Source of the DNA: Ga0077555 sp963761475
GTDB lineage: Bacteria; Pseudomonadota; Alphaproteobacteria; Rhizobiales; Hyphomicrobiaceae
Assembly (NCBI GenBank): GCA_963761475.1
Contig: CAVXGT010000010.1
Coordinates: 248,001-312,000, forward strand
Length of the DNA: 64,000 nt
Direction: 5' to 3'
In this document: in pieces, positions 17,262 through 27,560 of the stretch
How the letters are laid out: every line of letters begins with the position of its first letter
How positions within the stretch are numbered: the stretch's first letter is position 1
Position numbers and translations under genes: made by a program
The notes under the pieces: generated by a model
Told to the model about the DNA's origin: nothing
Seen by the model: the letters and a program-made list of their open reading frames with translations, nothing else
Databases searched by the model: none

Positions 17262-17945
17262 TCAGTTTGCCGCCCCAGCCTTCCGTTTGGCCTCGATCCG
17301 GGCCAACAGTTCCTCAACCGTTGGCACGATGCGCTGCGCGATCACCTCGATCCCCGCCGCATTGGGATGCAGGCCGTCGTTGAGGTTGAGTTTCGGGTCC
17401 AGCGCTACGCCTGCCAGAAAGAATGGATAAGCTATCAGGCCATGTGCCTCGGCGAGCTCCGGATAGATCCGGTCGAAGGCATTGGCATAGGCGTCCCCGA
17501 GGTTGCGCGTCGCCCGCATGCCGGCAATCAGCACCTCGAGACCTCGGGCCTTCAGCTTTCTCACGATGGCATCGAGGTTGGCGCGCGCCTGTTCCGGTGA
17601 CTGGCCGCGCAGCATGTCGTTAGCGCCTAGCTCCACGATGACCCCTTCCGCATCGTCGGGCAGCACCCACTCGAGGCGCTGCAGGGCCGTGGCAGTGGTG
17701 TCGCCGGAAACGCCGGCATTGATCACCTCGACCCCGTGTCCCCTGGCACGCAGCAGCCGCTCGAGCACCACCGGGAAGGCCTGTTGGCGCTCGAGGCCAT
17801 AGCCAGCCGTCAGGCTATCGCCGAATGCCACGATTTTGACCACTCGCCCCGGCACCCCTGTCTGCGCCGCTGCCATCGGCACGGCGACGAGGGTGTTGAT
17901 CAATGTGACCACAGCCACCATTTGGCCGAGGAGACGCGCTAGCAT
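17262..17945 (-). CDS. tesA: Periplasmic arylesterase / thioesterase I (GDSL hydrolase)
   Basis: 227-residue SGNH hydrolase with an N-terminal signal peptide ending near AAAQT (residue 28). Block I AFGDSLTAGYG, block III GANDML and block V DGLHPNAAG supply the catalytic Ser, Asn and Asp-His. It cleaves acyl esters and acyl-CoA-like thioesters in the periplasm. It diverges from the ybbA/ybbP exporter genes, the same arrangement as tesA-ybbAB in many proteobacteria. ATG 17945 is chosen because it begins the signal peptide. Confidence 0.9.
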   Translation of the reverse strand: MLARLLGQMVAVVTLINTLVAVPMAAAQTGVPGRVVKIVAFGDSLTAGYGLERQQAFPVVLERLLRARGHGVEVINAGVSGDTTATALQRLEWVLPDDAEGVIVELGANDMLRGQSPEQARANLDAIVRKLKARGLEVLIAGMRATRNLGDAYANAFDRIYPELAEAHGLIAYPFFLAGVALDPKLNLNDGLHPNAAGIEVIAQRIVPTVEELLARIEAKRKAGAAN

Positions 17946-18117
17946 GATGTTGTGTTCCCGCTTCCTGCCGTCGATCCCGTGACGTGTACTCGATCCATGA
18001 GTGTCGGCCGGCCAATACTTGACGACGAAAGCGGCGACACTGCGTTTGGCGGCCGATCTCGGACCACGACCGCAGCAAGAGGCCCCGACCAGCAGGCCCG
18101 TAGTGTTGCACAAGCCA

Positions 18118-18897
18118 ATGAACGGAGCACAGCTTTTGCCCGACAACGTTATAGAGGTCGAAACCGCCGCGTTGACCCTGAAAAGTCGGGCCGGTGACGT
18201 CGAGATCCTGAAAGACATCGACTTTACCGTCGCCGCCGGCGAAACGGTGGCCATCGTCGGGCCGTCGGGCTCAGGCAAGACCTCGCTCCTGATGCTGTTG
18301 GGCGGCCTCGAGCAGGCAACGCACGGCCGTGTTCGCGTGGCAGGCGTCGATATGACGCCTCTCGACGAAGATGAGCTTGCTGCCGTCCGTGCCGCCAACA
18401 TCGGTATCGTCTTCCAGTCCTTTCATCTGGTGCCGACCATGACGGCGCTGGAGAATGTCGCCCTCCCGCTCGAGTTCCGCGGCCAGGCAGGCACCCGCGA
18501 GAGGGCAACCGCGGCCTTGCGCGAAGTGGGCCTCGCCAGCCGCCTCGAGCACTACCCCGCACAGTTGTCGGGCGGCGAGCAGCAACGGGTGGCGCTGGCG
18601 CGCGCGCTCGTCACCGAGCCGAAGATCCTCCTGGCCGACGAGCCGACCGGCAATCTCGACGGCCGCACTGGCCGGCAGGTTATCGAGCAGATCATGAGCC
18701 TGGGTACGCGCCACGCCACCACGCTCATTCTCGTCACCCACGACGAAAGCCTGGCCCGGCGCTGCGCCCGCACGATTCGCATTTCAGACGGCCGCATCGC
18801 GGCGGACGAGCGCTCCACGCCGCTGTCGGGCAACGCCCCTCCCACGGATCAGACGCCAGCGCTTGCGACCGGCGACGGCGCCGAGCCCACCCCATGA
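18118..18897 (+). CDS. ybbA: ABC transporter ATPase, YbbA/LolD type
   Basis: 259-residue ATPase of the MacB/LolD class. Walker A GPSGSGKT, Q-loop VFQSFHLVPTMTALENV, signature LSGGEQQR and Walker B ILLADEPTGNLD are all intact. A 30-residue low-complexity tail follows the ATPase domain. I start at ATG 18118; earlier in-frame codons lie in the tesA-ybbA promoter gap. It overlaps the permease gene by four bases (ATGA). With YbbP it forms an exporter or lipid-handling complex next to TesA. Confidence 0.87.
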   Translation: MNGAQLLPDNVIEVETAALTLKSRAGDVEILKDIDFTVAAGETVAIVGPSGSGKTSLLMLLGGLEQATHGRVRVAGVDMTPLDEDELAAVRAANIGIVFQSFHLVPTMTALENVALPLEFRGQAGTRERATAALREVGLASRLEHYPAQLSGGEQQRVALARALVTEPKILLADEPTGNLDGRTGRQVIEQIMSLGTRHATTLILVTHDESLARRCARTIRISDGRIAADERSTPLSGNAPPTDQTPALATGDGAEPTP

Positions 18898-21485
18898 CGA
18901 CAGTGACGGCGAGCCCACGCGCCCACATGGCCGGCGCAGCCCCGTCAGCGCGGCCGGCCCGCATCGCGGCCCTGGCTCTCACAGAGCTCTCCCGCAGCCT
19001 GCGCGGCTTCTGGATCCTGATCGCTTGCATCGCCCTGGGCGTCGCCGTCATCGCCGGCATCGGGGCCTTGTCCGACGGCGTTCGCGCCGGCCTCCAGCGC
19101 CAGGGCGTGCAGCTACTCGGCGGTGACGTCACGCTGTCGCGACCGCATCGCCGTGCCACCACTGCCGAGCGCGCCTGGTTCGACCAGCAGGGCCGCGTCT
19201 CCGAAACCGCCACCTTGCGGTCGATGGCACGCCGCACCGATGGCAGCGATCAGGCCCTGGTCGAGATCAAGGCAGTCGATGATGCCTATCCACTGGCCGG
19301 CAGCCTTCGCCTGGCGCCGGGCGCCAACCCGGCTGTCGATCCGGCTCGCCAGACCGGCGCCATCGTCGACCCCATTCTTCTCGAGCGTCTCGCCCTCAAG
19401 GTCGGCGACGAAATGCTCCTCGGCAGCCATCGCCTGACCATCACCGCAACCTTGTCCGACCGCGGCGAGCCCGACAAGATCGCCGACCGCTTCACGGTGG
19501 GCCCCCGCGTTTTCGTTTCGCTCGATACACTTGCCAAGACCGGTTTGGCCGGCCCCGGCAGCCTCGTCCGCTGGCGCTACGCCATAGACCTGCCGGCGAC
19601 AGCCGACACCACAGCACTGAAAGCTTTCAACCTTCGCGCCAAGGCCGAGCTGCCAGACGCCGGTTTTGCGATCCGCGACCGCACCAACCCCTCCCCGAAC
19701 CTGACGCGCACCCTCGATCGGCTTCGCCAGTTCCTCACTCTTATCGGTCTCGCCTCGCTGATGATCGGCGGCGTCGGCGTCGCAAATGCCGTAGCCGCCT
19801 ACGTCGACAAACGCCGGAAGACCATCGCCACGATGCGCAGCCTCGGCGCCTCGAGCCGCCAGATCTTCACCCTCCACCTCATTCAGATCCTGGCACTGGC
19901 AACCCTGGGCGTCGTCATCGGACTGTTGGTGGGGCTCATCCTGCCCCTCGCCTTCAATCGCACCGTCTCCAACCTGCTGCCGGTTGAAATCACGCTCACC
20001 GCCACGCCGGCCACGCTCGTGCTCGCTGCCGCCTACGGCTTCCTCGTTGCGCTGCTGTTCTCGCTCTGGCCGTTGGGTCGCGCTGCCCGTGTGCGGGCCG
20101 CCAATCTCTATCGCGACCAAGTCTCCGACGCGTCCACGCGCCCGTCCCGCCCGGTGATCGCAGCCACCGTGTTGATGGCCCTGGCGCTCGCGGCCCTGGC
20201 CATCCTGGGCTCGGAATCCAGAAGCCTTGCCGCCTATTTCTGCGCCGGCCTCGCCACAGTATTCGTGATCTTTCCGGCCCTGGGATCGGCCCTGGCGGCC
20301 ATCGCGCGCCGCCTCCCCCGGCCACGCCGGCCGGAAATGGCACTGGCCCTCGGCGCCATCGGCGCACCCGGCGGTCTCACCCGCTCGGTCGTCCTGTCAC
20401 TCGGCGCCGGCCTGTCGCTTCTGACCACGGTTGCCCTGATCGACGCCGGCATCGTCAACGAGTTGCGCACGCGGCTGCCTGCCGATGCGCCGGACTACTT
20501 CCTGATCGACATCCCTCCAGCCGAGCGCGACGCCCTGGAGGCCTTCATCAAGCGCCAGGAGCCGGCAGCCGTCACGCGCATGGCGCCGATGTTGCGTGGC
20601 CGTCTCGTCTCCCTCAAGGGCAAGCCCGTCGAGCAGATCAACGCCCCGCCGGAAGCCCAATGGGTGCTGCGCAACGACCGCGGGCTGACCTATGCCCGCG
20701 ACCTTCCGGCAGGCTCCCGCATCGTCGCCGGGAGTTGGTGGCCCCCCAACCATGCCGGCGAGGCGCTCGTCTCCTTCGATGCAGAGCTCGCTGGCCACCT
20801 CGGATTGGCTCTCGGCGATACCATCACCGTCAATGTCCTGGGCCGCAACATCACTGCTCGCATCTCCAACCTGCGTGAGGTCGAATGGGAGAGCCTCGGC
20901 ATCAATTTCGTCATGGTCTTCTCTCCCAACGTCCTGCAGGCAGCGCCGCACAATTTTCTCGCCACGGTGGCGCTACCCCCCACGGTCTCCTTGAAGAAGG
21001 AGGCGGAGATATCTCGTGCGCTCGGCCGGACCCACCCCTCCGTCACCGTCATCCGCGTCAAGGACGCCATCGCAGCGTTCAACGACGTCTTCACCAAGAT
21101 CATGACGGCCGTCCGTCTCGCCGGCAGTGTCACTTTGCTCGCCGGCGCCTTAGTCCTGGCGGGCGCGCTCGCCACCGCCCAGCAGCGCCGCATCAGGCTC
21201 GCCGTCATCATGAAGACGCTCGGCGGCACCCGTCGCCAGATCCTGAGCATGCACCTCGTCGAATACCTGCTGCTAGCTATCGCAACGGCCGTCGTTGCAG
21301 TTGCAATCGGCTCGGCAGGGGCATGGGCGGTGCTCACGCTGCTGATGAAACTGCCCTTCCATTTCTCGCTCGCAGCCGTCGCCCAGGCACTTGCCATTTC
21401 GATCGGTCTGGTGGTGGCGCTTGGACTGCTCGGTACGCGCAATGTTCTCAAGGCCCGCCCGGTACCCTACCTGCGCGCCGAATAA
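18894..21485 (+). CDS. ybbP: FtsX-family ABC permease, YbbP type
   Basis: 863-residue permease with the duplicated layout of YbbP: a membrane helix near 35-60, a large periplasmic region, a first FtsX block of three helices at about 280-400, four more helices near 420-530, a second periplasmic domain and a final FtsX block of three helices at about 740-860. FtsX motifs YVDKRRKTIATMRSLGAS and IRLAVIMKTLGGTRRQI are present. Its ATG overlaps the ybbA stop. The transported substrate is unknown; lysophospholipid or glycoside export has been suggested for relatives. Confidence 0.88.
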   Translation: MTTVTASPRAHMAGAAPSARPARIAALALTELSRSLRGFWILIACIALGVAVIAGIGALSDGVRAGLQRQGVQLLGGDVTLSRPHRRATTAERAWFDQQGRVSETATLRSMARRTDGSDQALVEIKAVDDAYPLAGSLRLAPGANPAVDPARQTGAIVDPILLERLALKVGDEMLLGSHRLTITATLSDRGEPDKIADRFTVGPRVFVSLDTLAKTGLAGPGSLVRWRYAIDLPATADTTALKAFNLRAKAELPDAGFAIRDRTNPSPNLTRTLDRLRQFLTLIGLASLMIGGVGVANAVAAYVDKRRKTIATMRSLGASSRQIFTLHLIQILALATLGVVIGLLVGLILPLAFNRTVSNLLPVEITLTATPATLVLAAAYGFLVALLFSLWPLGRAARVRAANLYRDQVSDASTRPSRPVIAATVLMALALAALAILGSESRSLAAYFCAGLATVFVIFPALGSALAAIARRLPRPRRPEMALALGAIGAPGGLTRSVVLSLGAGLSLLTTVALIDAGIVNELRTRLPADAPDYFLIDIPPAERDALEAFIKRQEPAAVTRMAPMLRGRLVSLKGKPVEQINAPPEAQWVLRNDRGLTYARDLPAGSRIVAGSWWPPNHAGEALVSFDAELAGHLGLALGDTITVNVLGRNITARISNLREVEWESLGINFVMVFSPNVLQAAPHNFLATVALPPTVSLKKEAEISRALGRTHPSVTVIRVKDAIAAFNDVFTKIMTAVRLAGSVTLLAGALVLAGALATAQQRRIRLAVIMKTLGGTRRQILSMHLVEYLLLAIATAVVAVAIGSAGAWAVLTLLMKLPFHFSLAAVAQALAISIGLVVALGLLGTRNVLKARPVPYLRAE

Positions 21486-21658
21486 GGGGCGCCAACGCCA
21501 TGCAGCCCCCAAATCCCGAACGCTGATGTCGGATTTTCGCGTCGTGACCTTGAAAACGCCGGGCCGCACAATCATATTGCTGGGAGCTGCGAAAGTCGAA
21601 ACTTCGCGGCAAAGGGACAATGTATCCCACACCGAATACGAGAGGCTCGAAGGGACCA

Positions 21659-22444
21659 ATGGCTCAGATCGATAACAGGTATGTGCACGGCAGGCCGGCC
21701 GCGGGTGCAGGCACAGCCGTAAACGTGGACGAGGGGCTGCGCGCACACATGTTGCGCGTTTACAACTACCTCGCCGGCGGCATTGGCTTGGCAGCCGTGC
21801 TCGCCTACACCGTCTACGCGCTGTCGGTTGCGACCGATCCGGCGCTGGCAACCGCAACCTTGCGCAACGGCGTCAAGCTGACGGCGTTCGGCCAGGCCTT
21901 GTTCGGCTCGCCGCTGATCATGGTCTTGAAGTTCGCTCCCCTGGTGCTGCTGCTCGGTATCGCCTTCCTCGGCCAGAACATGAGCGCCGGCGCCACCAAG
22001 CTCTCCTACTGGGCGTTGGTTTCGCTTATTGGTGCAGGCGGCGCGAGCTGGTTCATCCAGTACAAGCTCGGCTCCATCGGCCAGGTGTTTGGCATCACGG
22101 CGCTGTCGTTTGCCGCGCTGAGCCTGTGGGCCTACACCACCAAGAAGGATCTGTCCGGTTGGGGTTCGTTCCTCTTCATGGGCCTGATCGGCATCATCCT
22201 GGCTGGCTTGGCGAACATCTTCTTCCAGTCGTCGGCCCTGCAGTTTGCCATCTCGGTCATCGGCGTGTTGGTCTTTGCCGGCCTCACCGCCTATGACACC
22301 CAGCGCATCAAGGACGAGTATTACCATGTCGTCGGTGATGCCGCTGCGATGAGCAAGGCGGCGGCCTGGGGAGCGCTGTCGCTCTTCCTGGACTTCGTCA
22401 ACCTCTTCCAGATGCTCCTCTCGCTGCTTGGCCAGCGCGAGTAA
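21659..22444 (+). CDS. Bax inhibitor-1/YccA family membrane protein
   Basis: 261-residue integral membrane protein with about seven hydrophobic segments and the BI-1 family C-terminal pattern GLTAYDTQRIKDEY followed by LSLFLDFVNLFQMLL. Bacterial relatives are calcium-leak channels or FtsH modulators. ATG 21659 has AGGGA six bases upstream; earlier in-frame residues have no family match. A strong terminator follows at 22477. Confidence 0.88.
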   Translation: MAQIDNRYVHGRPAAGAGTAVNVDEGLRAHMLRVYNYLAGGIGLAAVLAYTVYALSVATDPALATATLRNGVKLTAFGQALFGSPLIMVLKFAPLVLLLGIAFLGQNMSAGATKLSYWALVSLIGAGGASWFIQYKLGSIGQVFGITALSFAALSLWAYTTKKDLSGWGSFLFMGLIGIILAGLANIFFQSSALQFAISVIGVLVFAGLTAYDTQRIKDEYYHVVGDAAAMSKAAAWGALSLFLDFVNLFQMLLSLLGQRE

Positions 22445-22476
22445 GACCGACTGCGGAAATTGAGTGGAATTGGGAG

Positions 22477-22512
22477 GGGCCTCGCCGTAAATGGCGGGGC
22501 CCTTCTCTTTTT
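22477..22512 (+). terminator. Rho-independent terminator after the Bax inhibitor-like gene
   Basis: A 10-bp stem (22477-22486 with 22493-22502, one G-U pair) and a GTAAAT loop, followed by TTCTCTTTTT. It ends 28 bases before the next gene start. Confidence 0.9.
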
Positions 22513-22539
22513 CCAGCTTTGTCCGCCCGGAGAGCCACC

Positions 22540-23100
22540 ATGGGTGAGGTCACGATACGCCCCGCCATCGCCGAAGATATCGCAGCCATTACCGCGATCT
22601 ACGCAACCGCCGTCGTCGACGGCCTGGCCAGTTGGGAGTACGAGCCGCCCGGTGAGGCCGAAATGCGCCGCCGCTTCGACACCGTGCTCGCTGGCGGCTT
22701 CCCGTATTTCGTCGCCGACCGCTCCGGCAAAGTGATCGGTTACACCTATGCAAGCCCCTACCGCACCCGCCCCGGCTACCGCTGGACCATCGAGAACACC
22801 GTCTATGTCGCCCCGCAAGCTTACCGGACCGGCGCCGGTCGACGCCTTATGACCGAGCTCATCTCCGCCTGCACGGTGTGTGGGTATCGCCAGATGATTG
22901 CCGTCATCGGCGATTCCGCCAATCAGGCGTCCATAGGCCTGCATCGCGCCATGGGTTTCGCCGTTTGCGGCACCATTCAGTCCATCGGCTGGAAGGCCGA
23001 TCGCTGGCTCGACAGCGTCCTCATGCAGCGTGCCCTGGGCGCCGGCGACACCCGGCCCGCAGGCGAGCCCCCGTCCCATCACGCCAGTCCCCCGCGATGA
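22540..23100 (+). CDS. GNAT N-acetyltransferase, phosphinothricin acetyltransferase-like
   Basis: 186 residues of the PAT-like GNAT group: N-terminal VTIRPAIAEDIAAITAIY, central ENTVYVAPQAYRTGAGRRLM (acetyl-CoA pyrophosphate loop R-T-G-A-G-R), and MIAVIGDSANQASIGLHRAMGF. The enzyme moves an acetyl group from acetyl-CoA to an amine such as methionine sulphone, phosphinothricin or another amino acid. Its stop overlaps the methyltransferase start by four bases (ATGA). Confidence 0.83.
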   Translation: MGEVTIRPAIAEDIAAITAIYATAVVDGLASWEYEPPGEAEMRRRFDTVLAGGFPYFVADRSGKVIGYTYASPYRTRPGYRWTIENTVYVAPQAYRTGAGRRLMTELISACTVCGYRQMIAVIGDSANQASIGLHRAMGFAVCGTIQSIGWKADRWLDSVLMQRALGAGDTRPAGEPPSHHASPPR

Positions 23101-24218
23101 CCCAGACCGACGATTTCGAGATCTTCCTGGCAGCCGCGCCAGGCATGGAAGAGACCCTGCGCATCGAAGCCAAGGAGCACCGCTTCAAGGGCGCCCAGGC
23201 CGTCAAGGGCGGCGTCAAGTTTCAGGGCGCTTGGCCCGACGTCTGGCGCGCCAACCTCGAACTGCGCGGCGCCGGTCGCGTCCTCGCCCGCGTCGGCGAG
23301 TTTCGAGCCCTCCACCTGGCCCAACTCGACAAACGTGCCCGTCGGCTGGCATGGGCCGCGGTCCTGCGCCCTGATCAGCCATTCCGCGTCGAGGCGACCT
23401 GCCGCGCCTCGCGCATCTACCATTCAGGCGCCGCCGCACAGCGCGTCGAGCGCGCCATTAGGGAAACCCTGGGCGCACCGGTCGATCCCGGTGCCGCGGT
23501 TTGTGTCCGAGTGCGTTTCGACGACGACTTGTGCACCATCGCCGTCGATACCTCGGGCGAGCTCCTCCACAAGCGGGGATTCAAGGAAGCCGTCGCCAAG
23601 GCCCCGATGCGCGAGACGCTGGCCGCTCTCTTCCTGCGCCAATGCGGCTATCGCGGCACCGAGCCCGTACTCGACCCCATGTGCGGCTCCGGCACCTTCA
23701 TCATCGAGGCAGCAGAGATCGCGGCTGGCCTAAGCCCCGGCCGCAGCCGGTCTTTCGCCTTTGAGCACCTGGCCACATTCGATGCCGAGGCCTGGCAACA
23801 CCTACGCGATGCCGCAGCAGCACGCAGCAAACGGCCGCAAGTGCGCTTTTTCGGCAGCGATCGCGACGCAGGCGCCGTCGCCATGGCCCGCGCCAACGCG
23901 GAGCGCGCAGGCATCGCCGAGTTCACCGAATTTCGCCAGCTCCTCGTCGCCGAATTGACCGCGCCAGAAGGCCCTCCCGGCCTCGTCATCGCCAATCCGC
24001 CCTACGGCGACCGCATCGGCGACAAGGCCGAGCTCTTGGGCCTCTACCGCAGCCTCGGCGCCAGCCTCGCCCGCAACTTCTCCGGCTGGCGCGTTGGCAT
24101 CATCACCTCCGACGCCACGCTCGCCGCCGCCATGCGCCTGCCGTTTGCCCCGTCCCCGGCACCGGTCTCGCACGGCGGCCTGCGCATCACGCTGTTTGCC
24201 ACGGCCCCCCTCGCCTGA
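23097..24218 (+). CDS. THUMP-domain SAM-dependent RNA (guanine-N2) methyltransferase, RlmL N-domain-like
   Basis: 373 residues: an N-terminal THUMP/ferredoxin-like region (about 1-165) that binds RNA, then a Rossmann methyltransferase domain with VLDPMCGSGTFIIEAAEIA (SAM site, about 188-206) and catalytic NPPYGDR. The layout matches bacterial enzymes that form m2G in 23S rRNA. ATG 23097 overlaps the GNAT stop. Confidence 0.85.
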   Translation: MTQTDDFEIFLAAAPGMEETLRIEAKEHRFKGAQAVKGGVKFQGAWPDVWRANLELRGAGRVLARVGEFRALHLAQLDKRARRLAWAAVLRPDQPFRVEATCRASRIYHSGAAAQRVERAIRETLGAPVDPGAAVCVRVRFDDDLCTIAVDTSGELLHKRGFKEAVAKAPMRETLAALFLRQCGYRGTEPVLDPMCGSGTFIIEAAEIAAGLSPGRSRSFAFEHLATFDAEAWQHLRDAAAARSKRPQVRFFGSDRDAGAVAMARANAERAGIAEFTEFRQLLVAELTAPEGPPGLVIANPPYGDRIGDKAELLGLYRSLGASLARNFSGWRVGIITSDATLAAAMRLPFAPSPAPVSHGGLRITLFATAPLA

Positions 24219-24327
24219 GCACCGTGCAGCGGTCGCGCCAACCCTGTTTCCAACACCGCCCCGGGCGAACTATTGTGCGCGCAACATGCTGCGCCAGAAG
24301 ACACGCCATCCCGATGGAGAATTGATA

Positions 24328-25852
24328 ATGCACACACCCCGCGTCGCGATCATCGGCGTTTGGCTTGAAAGCAACCGTTTTGCCCCGGTCGCCTACGAGG
24401 ATGATTTCAAGAGCTTTTACCAGCTCGAAGGCGACGCCATCTTGGAGGCTGCCCGCGCCACCAACCCCTTCATCCTGGGCGAAGCCGCAGCCTTCGTCAA
24501 AACCATGGATGCGACCGGCCCCTGGCAACCCGTGCCCATCCTGCTGGCCGCTTGCCATCCCCATGGCTGCATCGACGGCGCACTAATGGATCGCTATCTC
24601 GCGACCATGCGCGCCGGCTTGCAGGCAGCAGGCCCCCTCGACGCCGTCTACATCGCCAATCACGGCGCCATGATCGCCACCGACCGCGACGACCCCGACG
24701 GCGAGATGGCAGCGCTCGCCCGCGAAATTGCCGGTCCCGCCGCCCGCATCGTCATGACCCTCGACCTGCACGGCAACATTTCCGAGCGCATGGTCGACGA
24801 GACCGACCTGATCGTCGGCTACCGCACCAACCCCCACGTCGACTACATCGAGCGTGGTGAGGAGGCAGCGCTCGCACTCCGCCTCATGCTGGCCGGCCAC
24901 GCCGACCCCAAGGCCGCCTTCATCCGCCTGCCCCTGACCCCGGCATCCGTCAACCTCCTGACCGCCAGCGGGCCCTATGGCGAAATGATCGACCTCGGCA
25001 CCCGGCGCCGCGCCGAGCTGGCAGGCGACATCCTCAACGTCTCGATCTTCGGCGGTTTCGTCTTTTCCGACAGCGAGAAGAACGGCATCGCCATCGTCGT
25101 CACCGCCCGCAACGACCTTTCCCGCGCGCAAATGCTGGCCCACGAGCTGGCCTCTGTCGGATGGTCGACCCGAGCGCGGTTCAGGAAGAAACTCACGCCC
25201 TTGCCCGACGCCGTTGCCCTCGCCCGGGAACGCAACCGTTCCCCTGTGATCTTCTCCGATTTCAGGCGACAACCCCGGCGGCGGCGGCACCGGTCGCACG
25301 ACGGAGTTGCTTTCGGCACTGGTCTGGTCCGGAGCCGAGGACGTCCTGATCGGCTCCTTCTTCGATCCCCCGCTCGCAGCCGACGCCCACAAGGCCGGCA
25401 TCGGCGCCCGCATCCGCGCCGAGTTCAACCGTCACCCAGGCCTGCCCTGCGACGGGCCATTCGAGGCCGAAGCCGAGGTCGTGGGCCTCCACCACGGCAC
25501 CTTTGTCGGCCGTCTCGGCTACGCCCAGGGCCGCACCCTGAAGCTCGGCCCGTCCGCGGCGCTGAAAATTGGCGGCGTCACCGCCATCGTGATCTCCGAC
25601 CGAACCCAGACCGCCGACCCTATGTTCTTCGAGATTTTTGGCCTCGACATCGCCAAGGCGCACACCGTCGCCGTCAAGTCGCGCGGCCACTTCCGCTCCG
25701 GTTTTCTGCCCTGGTTCCCGCCCGATCGGGTCTACGAGGTCGACACGGAAGGCCTGACCTCCCCGGTCCTCGAGCGCATCCAGTTCTCGCGGCTGCCAAG
25801 ACCGTCCTATCCCCTGGATGAGAGCACCGAATGGTCGCCACCTGCCTGGTGA
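24328..25852 (+). pseudogene. M81-family metallopeptidase (microcystinase C-like), one frameshift
   Basis: The frame from ATG 24328 encodes the M81/MlrC N-terminal domain with ANHGAM, MTLDLHGN and GYRTNPHVD metal-site motifs. At about 25261 the frame must change: SPVIFSD should run into SGDNPGGGGTG, which requires dropping one T from GATTTCAGG. The second frame then continues through the MlrC C-terminal domain (GPFEAEAEV, GVTAIVISDRTQT) to 25852. Joined, the product is about 508 residues, normal for the family. Relatives hydrolyse linearised cyclic peptides or related amide bonds. A single extra base in an otherwise intact gene suggests a sequence error, but a real pseudogene is possible. Confidence 0.8.
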
Positions 25853-25872
25853 CCACTCGGTACCGGCAGGCC

Positions 25873-27030
25873 TCAAGGTTGGCCCGGACGGGTCCGCTGG
25901 GCGACGGGGAGCAGCACCCGCGCCGTTGTGCCCGATCCCGTCGCGACAAGCTGCAGGTCGCCACCAGCGGCCTGCGCCAGTGTGCGGGTCACCTGTAGCC
26001 CGAGCCCCGACGGCCGCGCCAGTCCGCCAACGTCGAGCCGGCCTGATGCAGCCGGCCGCCCTGTCGCCACATCGGCAATGACATCGGCGGGTATGCCGCG
26101 CCCGGTATCTGTCACTTCGATTCCAATCAGCCCATCGCCGGCTATCGCTCCACAGACATGGACCACCGCATGCGGCCCACCGTGCGTGAGCGCATTGGCA
26201 ACGAGATTGATGAGCATCTGCTTGAGCGCTGTCGGGCTGGCCGCAACCGGAGGCAATCCTGAAGCCACGGAATGCCGCAGACGCGCCTGCGAGCGCCCCG
26301 CAAGCTCTGCCATGCTATCGATCACCCCCTCGACCACATCCGCGACATCGCTGCTGACGGCACCGGGGCCAGCCACGCCGGTCTCGCCCAGTCCCTTGGA
26401 CGCCGTTGCCTTCTGCCGCGTCGCCAGCATGTCCTCCACCACATCCAACGTGTGGCGCGCCGTATCCCGGATTGATTCGAGATAATCGAGTTGCCGGTCG
26501 TTGCTGATCGCCCCGAGGTATCCCCCGTGCAGCGCCTCCGCCAGCGAGGCGATGGCCGCCAGCGGCGTGCGCAGCTCATGTGCGAGATGCCTGAGCACCC
26601 GCGCTCTTTCCTCTTCCGCAAGCTCTTGCGCCGACACGGCTTTGTGGATTTCCGATGCTGCGACTTGGGCACTTGCGGCAGGCCTTGGCTCTGCTACCAC
26701 CCGCACCACGATCGCCGCGTCGCCGGCCTCGACGCTGATATGACCATTGACGCCGATGACGCCGGCCGCGGTCCACCAAGTGAGTGGCACCATCACCGGC
26801 CCGCTGCCACTGAGCTCGCCAGCGATCGCCCGCAACCTCATCAACGCCGGCATCGCTGCATCCAGCGTCAACGGCAGCGCAGGCATGCAGCCACCAGCCG
26901 CGCCAACCCACAGCGCGCGCCCCGCTTCATTGGCCCGAACGAGTCGTCCCTGCACCACGTCGACCACCAATTCGGCACTCTGTTGCAGCGCCGAACCATC
27001 GGTTGCCACCACTGAATGCATATTGCCCAC
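25873..27030 (-). CDS. Sensor histidine kinase, soluble
   Basis: 385 residues without membrane helices. An N-terminal PAS-like sensory region (about 1-115) is followed by a HisKA dimerisation helix with LAHELRTPL (phospho-acceptor His151) and an HATPase domain with LINLVANALTHGG (N box), DTGRGIP and SGLGLQVTRTLAQAAGG. No response regulator is adjacent, so it is an orphan kinase of cytoplasmic type. MHSVVAT at 27021 is an alternative start. It is convergent with the M81 gene. Confidence 0.87.
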   Translation of the reverse strand: MGNMHSVVATDGSALQQSAELVVDVVQGRLVRANEAGRALWVGAAGGCMPALPLTLDAAMPALMRLRAIAGELSGSGPVMVPLTWWTAAGVIGVNGHISVEAGDAAIVVRVVAEPRPAASAQVAASEIHKAVSAQELAEEERARVLRHLAHELRTPLAAIASLAEALHGGYLGAISNDRQLDYLESIRDTARHTLDVVEDMLATRQKATASKGLGETGVAGPGAVSSDVADVVEGVIDSMAELAGRSQARLRHSVASGLPPVAASPTALKQMLINLVANALTHGGPHAVVHVCGAIAGDGLIGIEVTDTGRGIPADVIADVATGRPAASGRLDVGGLARPSGLGLQVTRTLAQAAGGDLQLVATGSGTTARVLLPVAQRTRPGQP

Positions 27031-27185
27031 CCGTCAGTTGCATCCCCGAGTTCAGCGCGAGGACCAAACGCGCTGGCGACAGCGATAACACATTCACCTG
27101 GCACCGAAAGCGCCATCGGATCATGCGCGCGACACCGAACCGTGCTATGGTTCTTGGATTGGCCTAGACACGGGAGATCCTCGCG

Positions 27186-27560
27186 ATGCCGGACATGCCC
27201 CCATTCGAAATTCCCGAGCCCATGCGCGAGCTTGCCGAGAAGAATGTCGAGCAGGCACGCCAAGCCTACGACCAGTTTTTGGACATGGCCCGCAAGGCCC
27301 AGGAGATGATGGTCCGCTCTCAGGGAGCCATGGCCGCCAGCGCCCAGGAAGTGCAGGGCAAGGCCATGCGCTATGCCCAGGACAACCTCGACGCCAACTT
27401 CTCATTCGCCAGCGAGCTGGCCCGCGCCCGCGACCTCAAAGAGGCGATGGAGATCCAGCAGCGCTATGCCCAGCGCCAGATGCGGACCTATGCCGACCAG
27501 GCGCAGGAGCTGAGCCGGCTGATGACGGATGCCGCCCAGAAGATGCAGCCGAAGGGCTGA
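27186..27560 (+). CDS. Phasin family protein
   Basis: 124-residue, almost wholly helical amphipathic protein with the phasin pattern (MRELAEKNVEQARQAYDQFLD and repeated Ala/Gln-rich heptads). Phasins coat polyhydroxyalkanoate granules and control their number and size, which implies PHA storage in this organism. GGGAGAT precedes ATG 27186. Confidence 0.85.
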   Translation: MPDMPPFEIPEPMRELAEKNVEQARQAYDQFLDMARKAQEMMVRSQGAMAASAQEVQGKAMRYAQDNLDANFSFASELARARDLKEAMEIQQRYAQRQMRTYADQAQELSRLMTDAAQKMQPKG

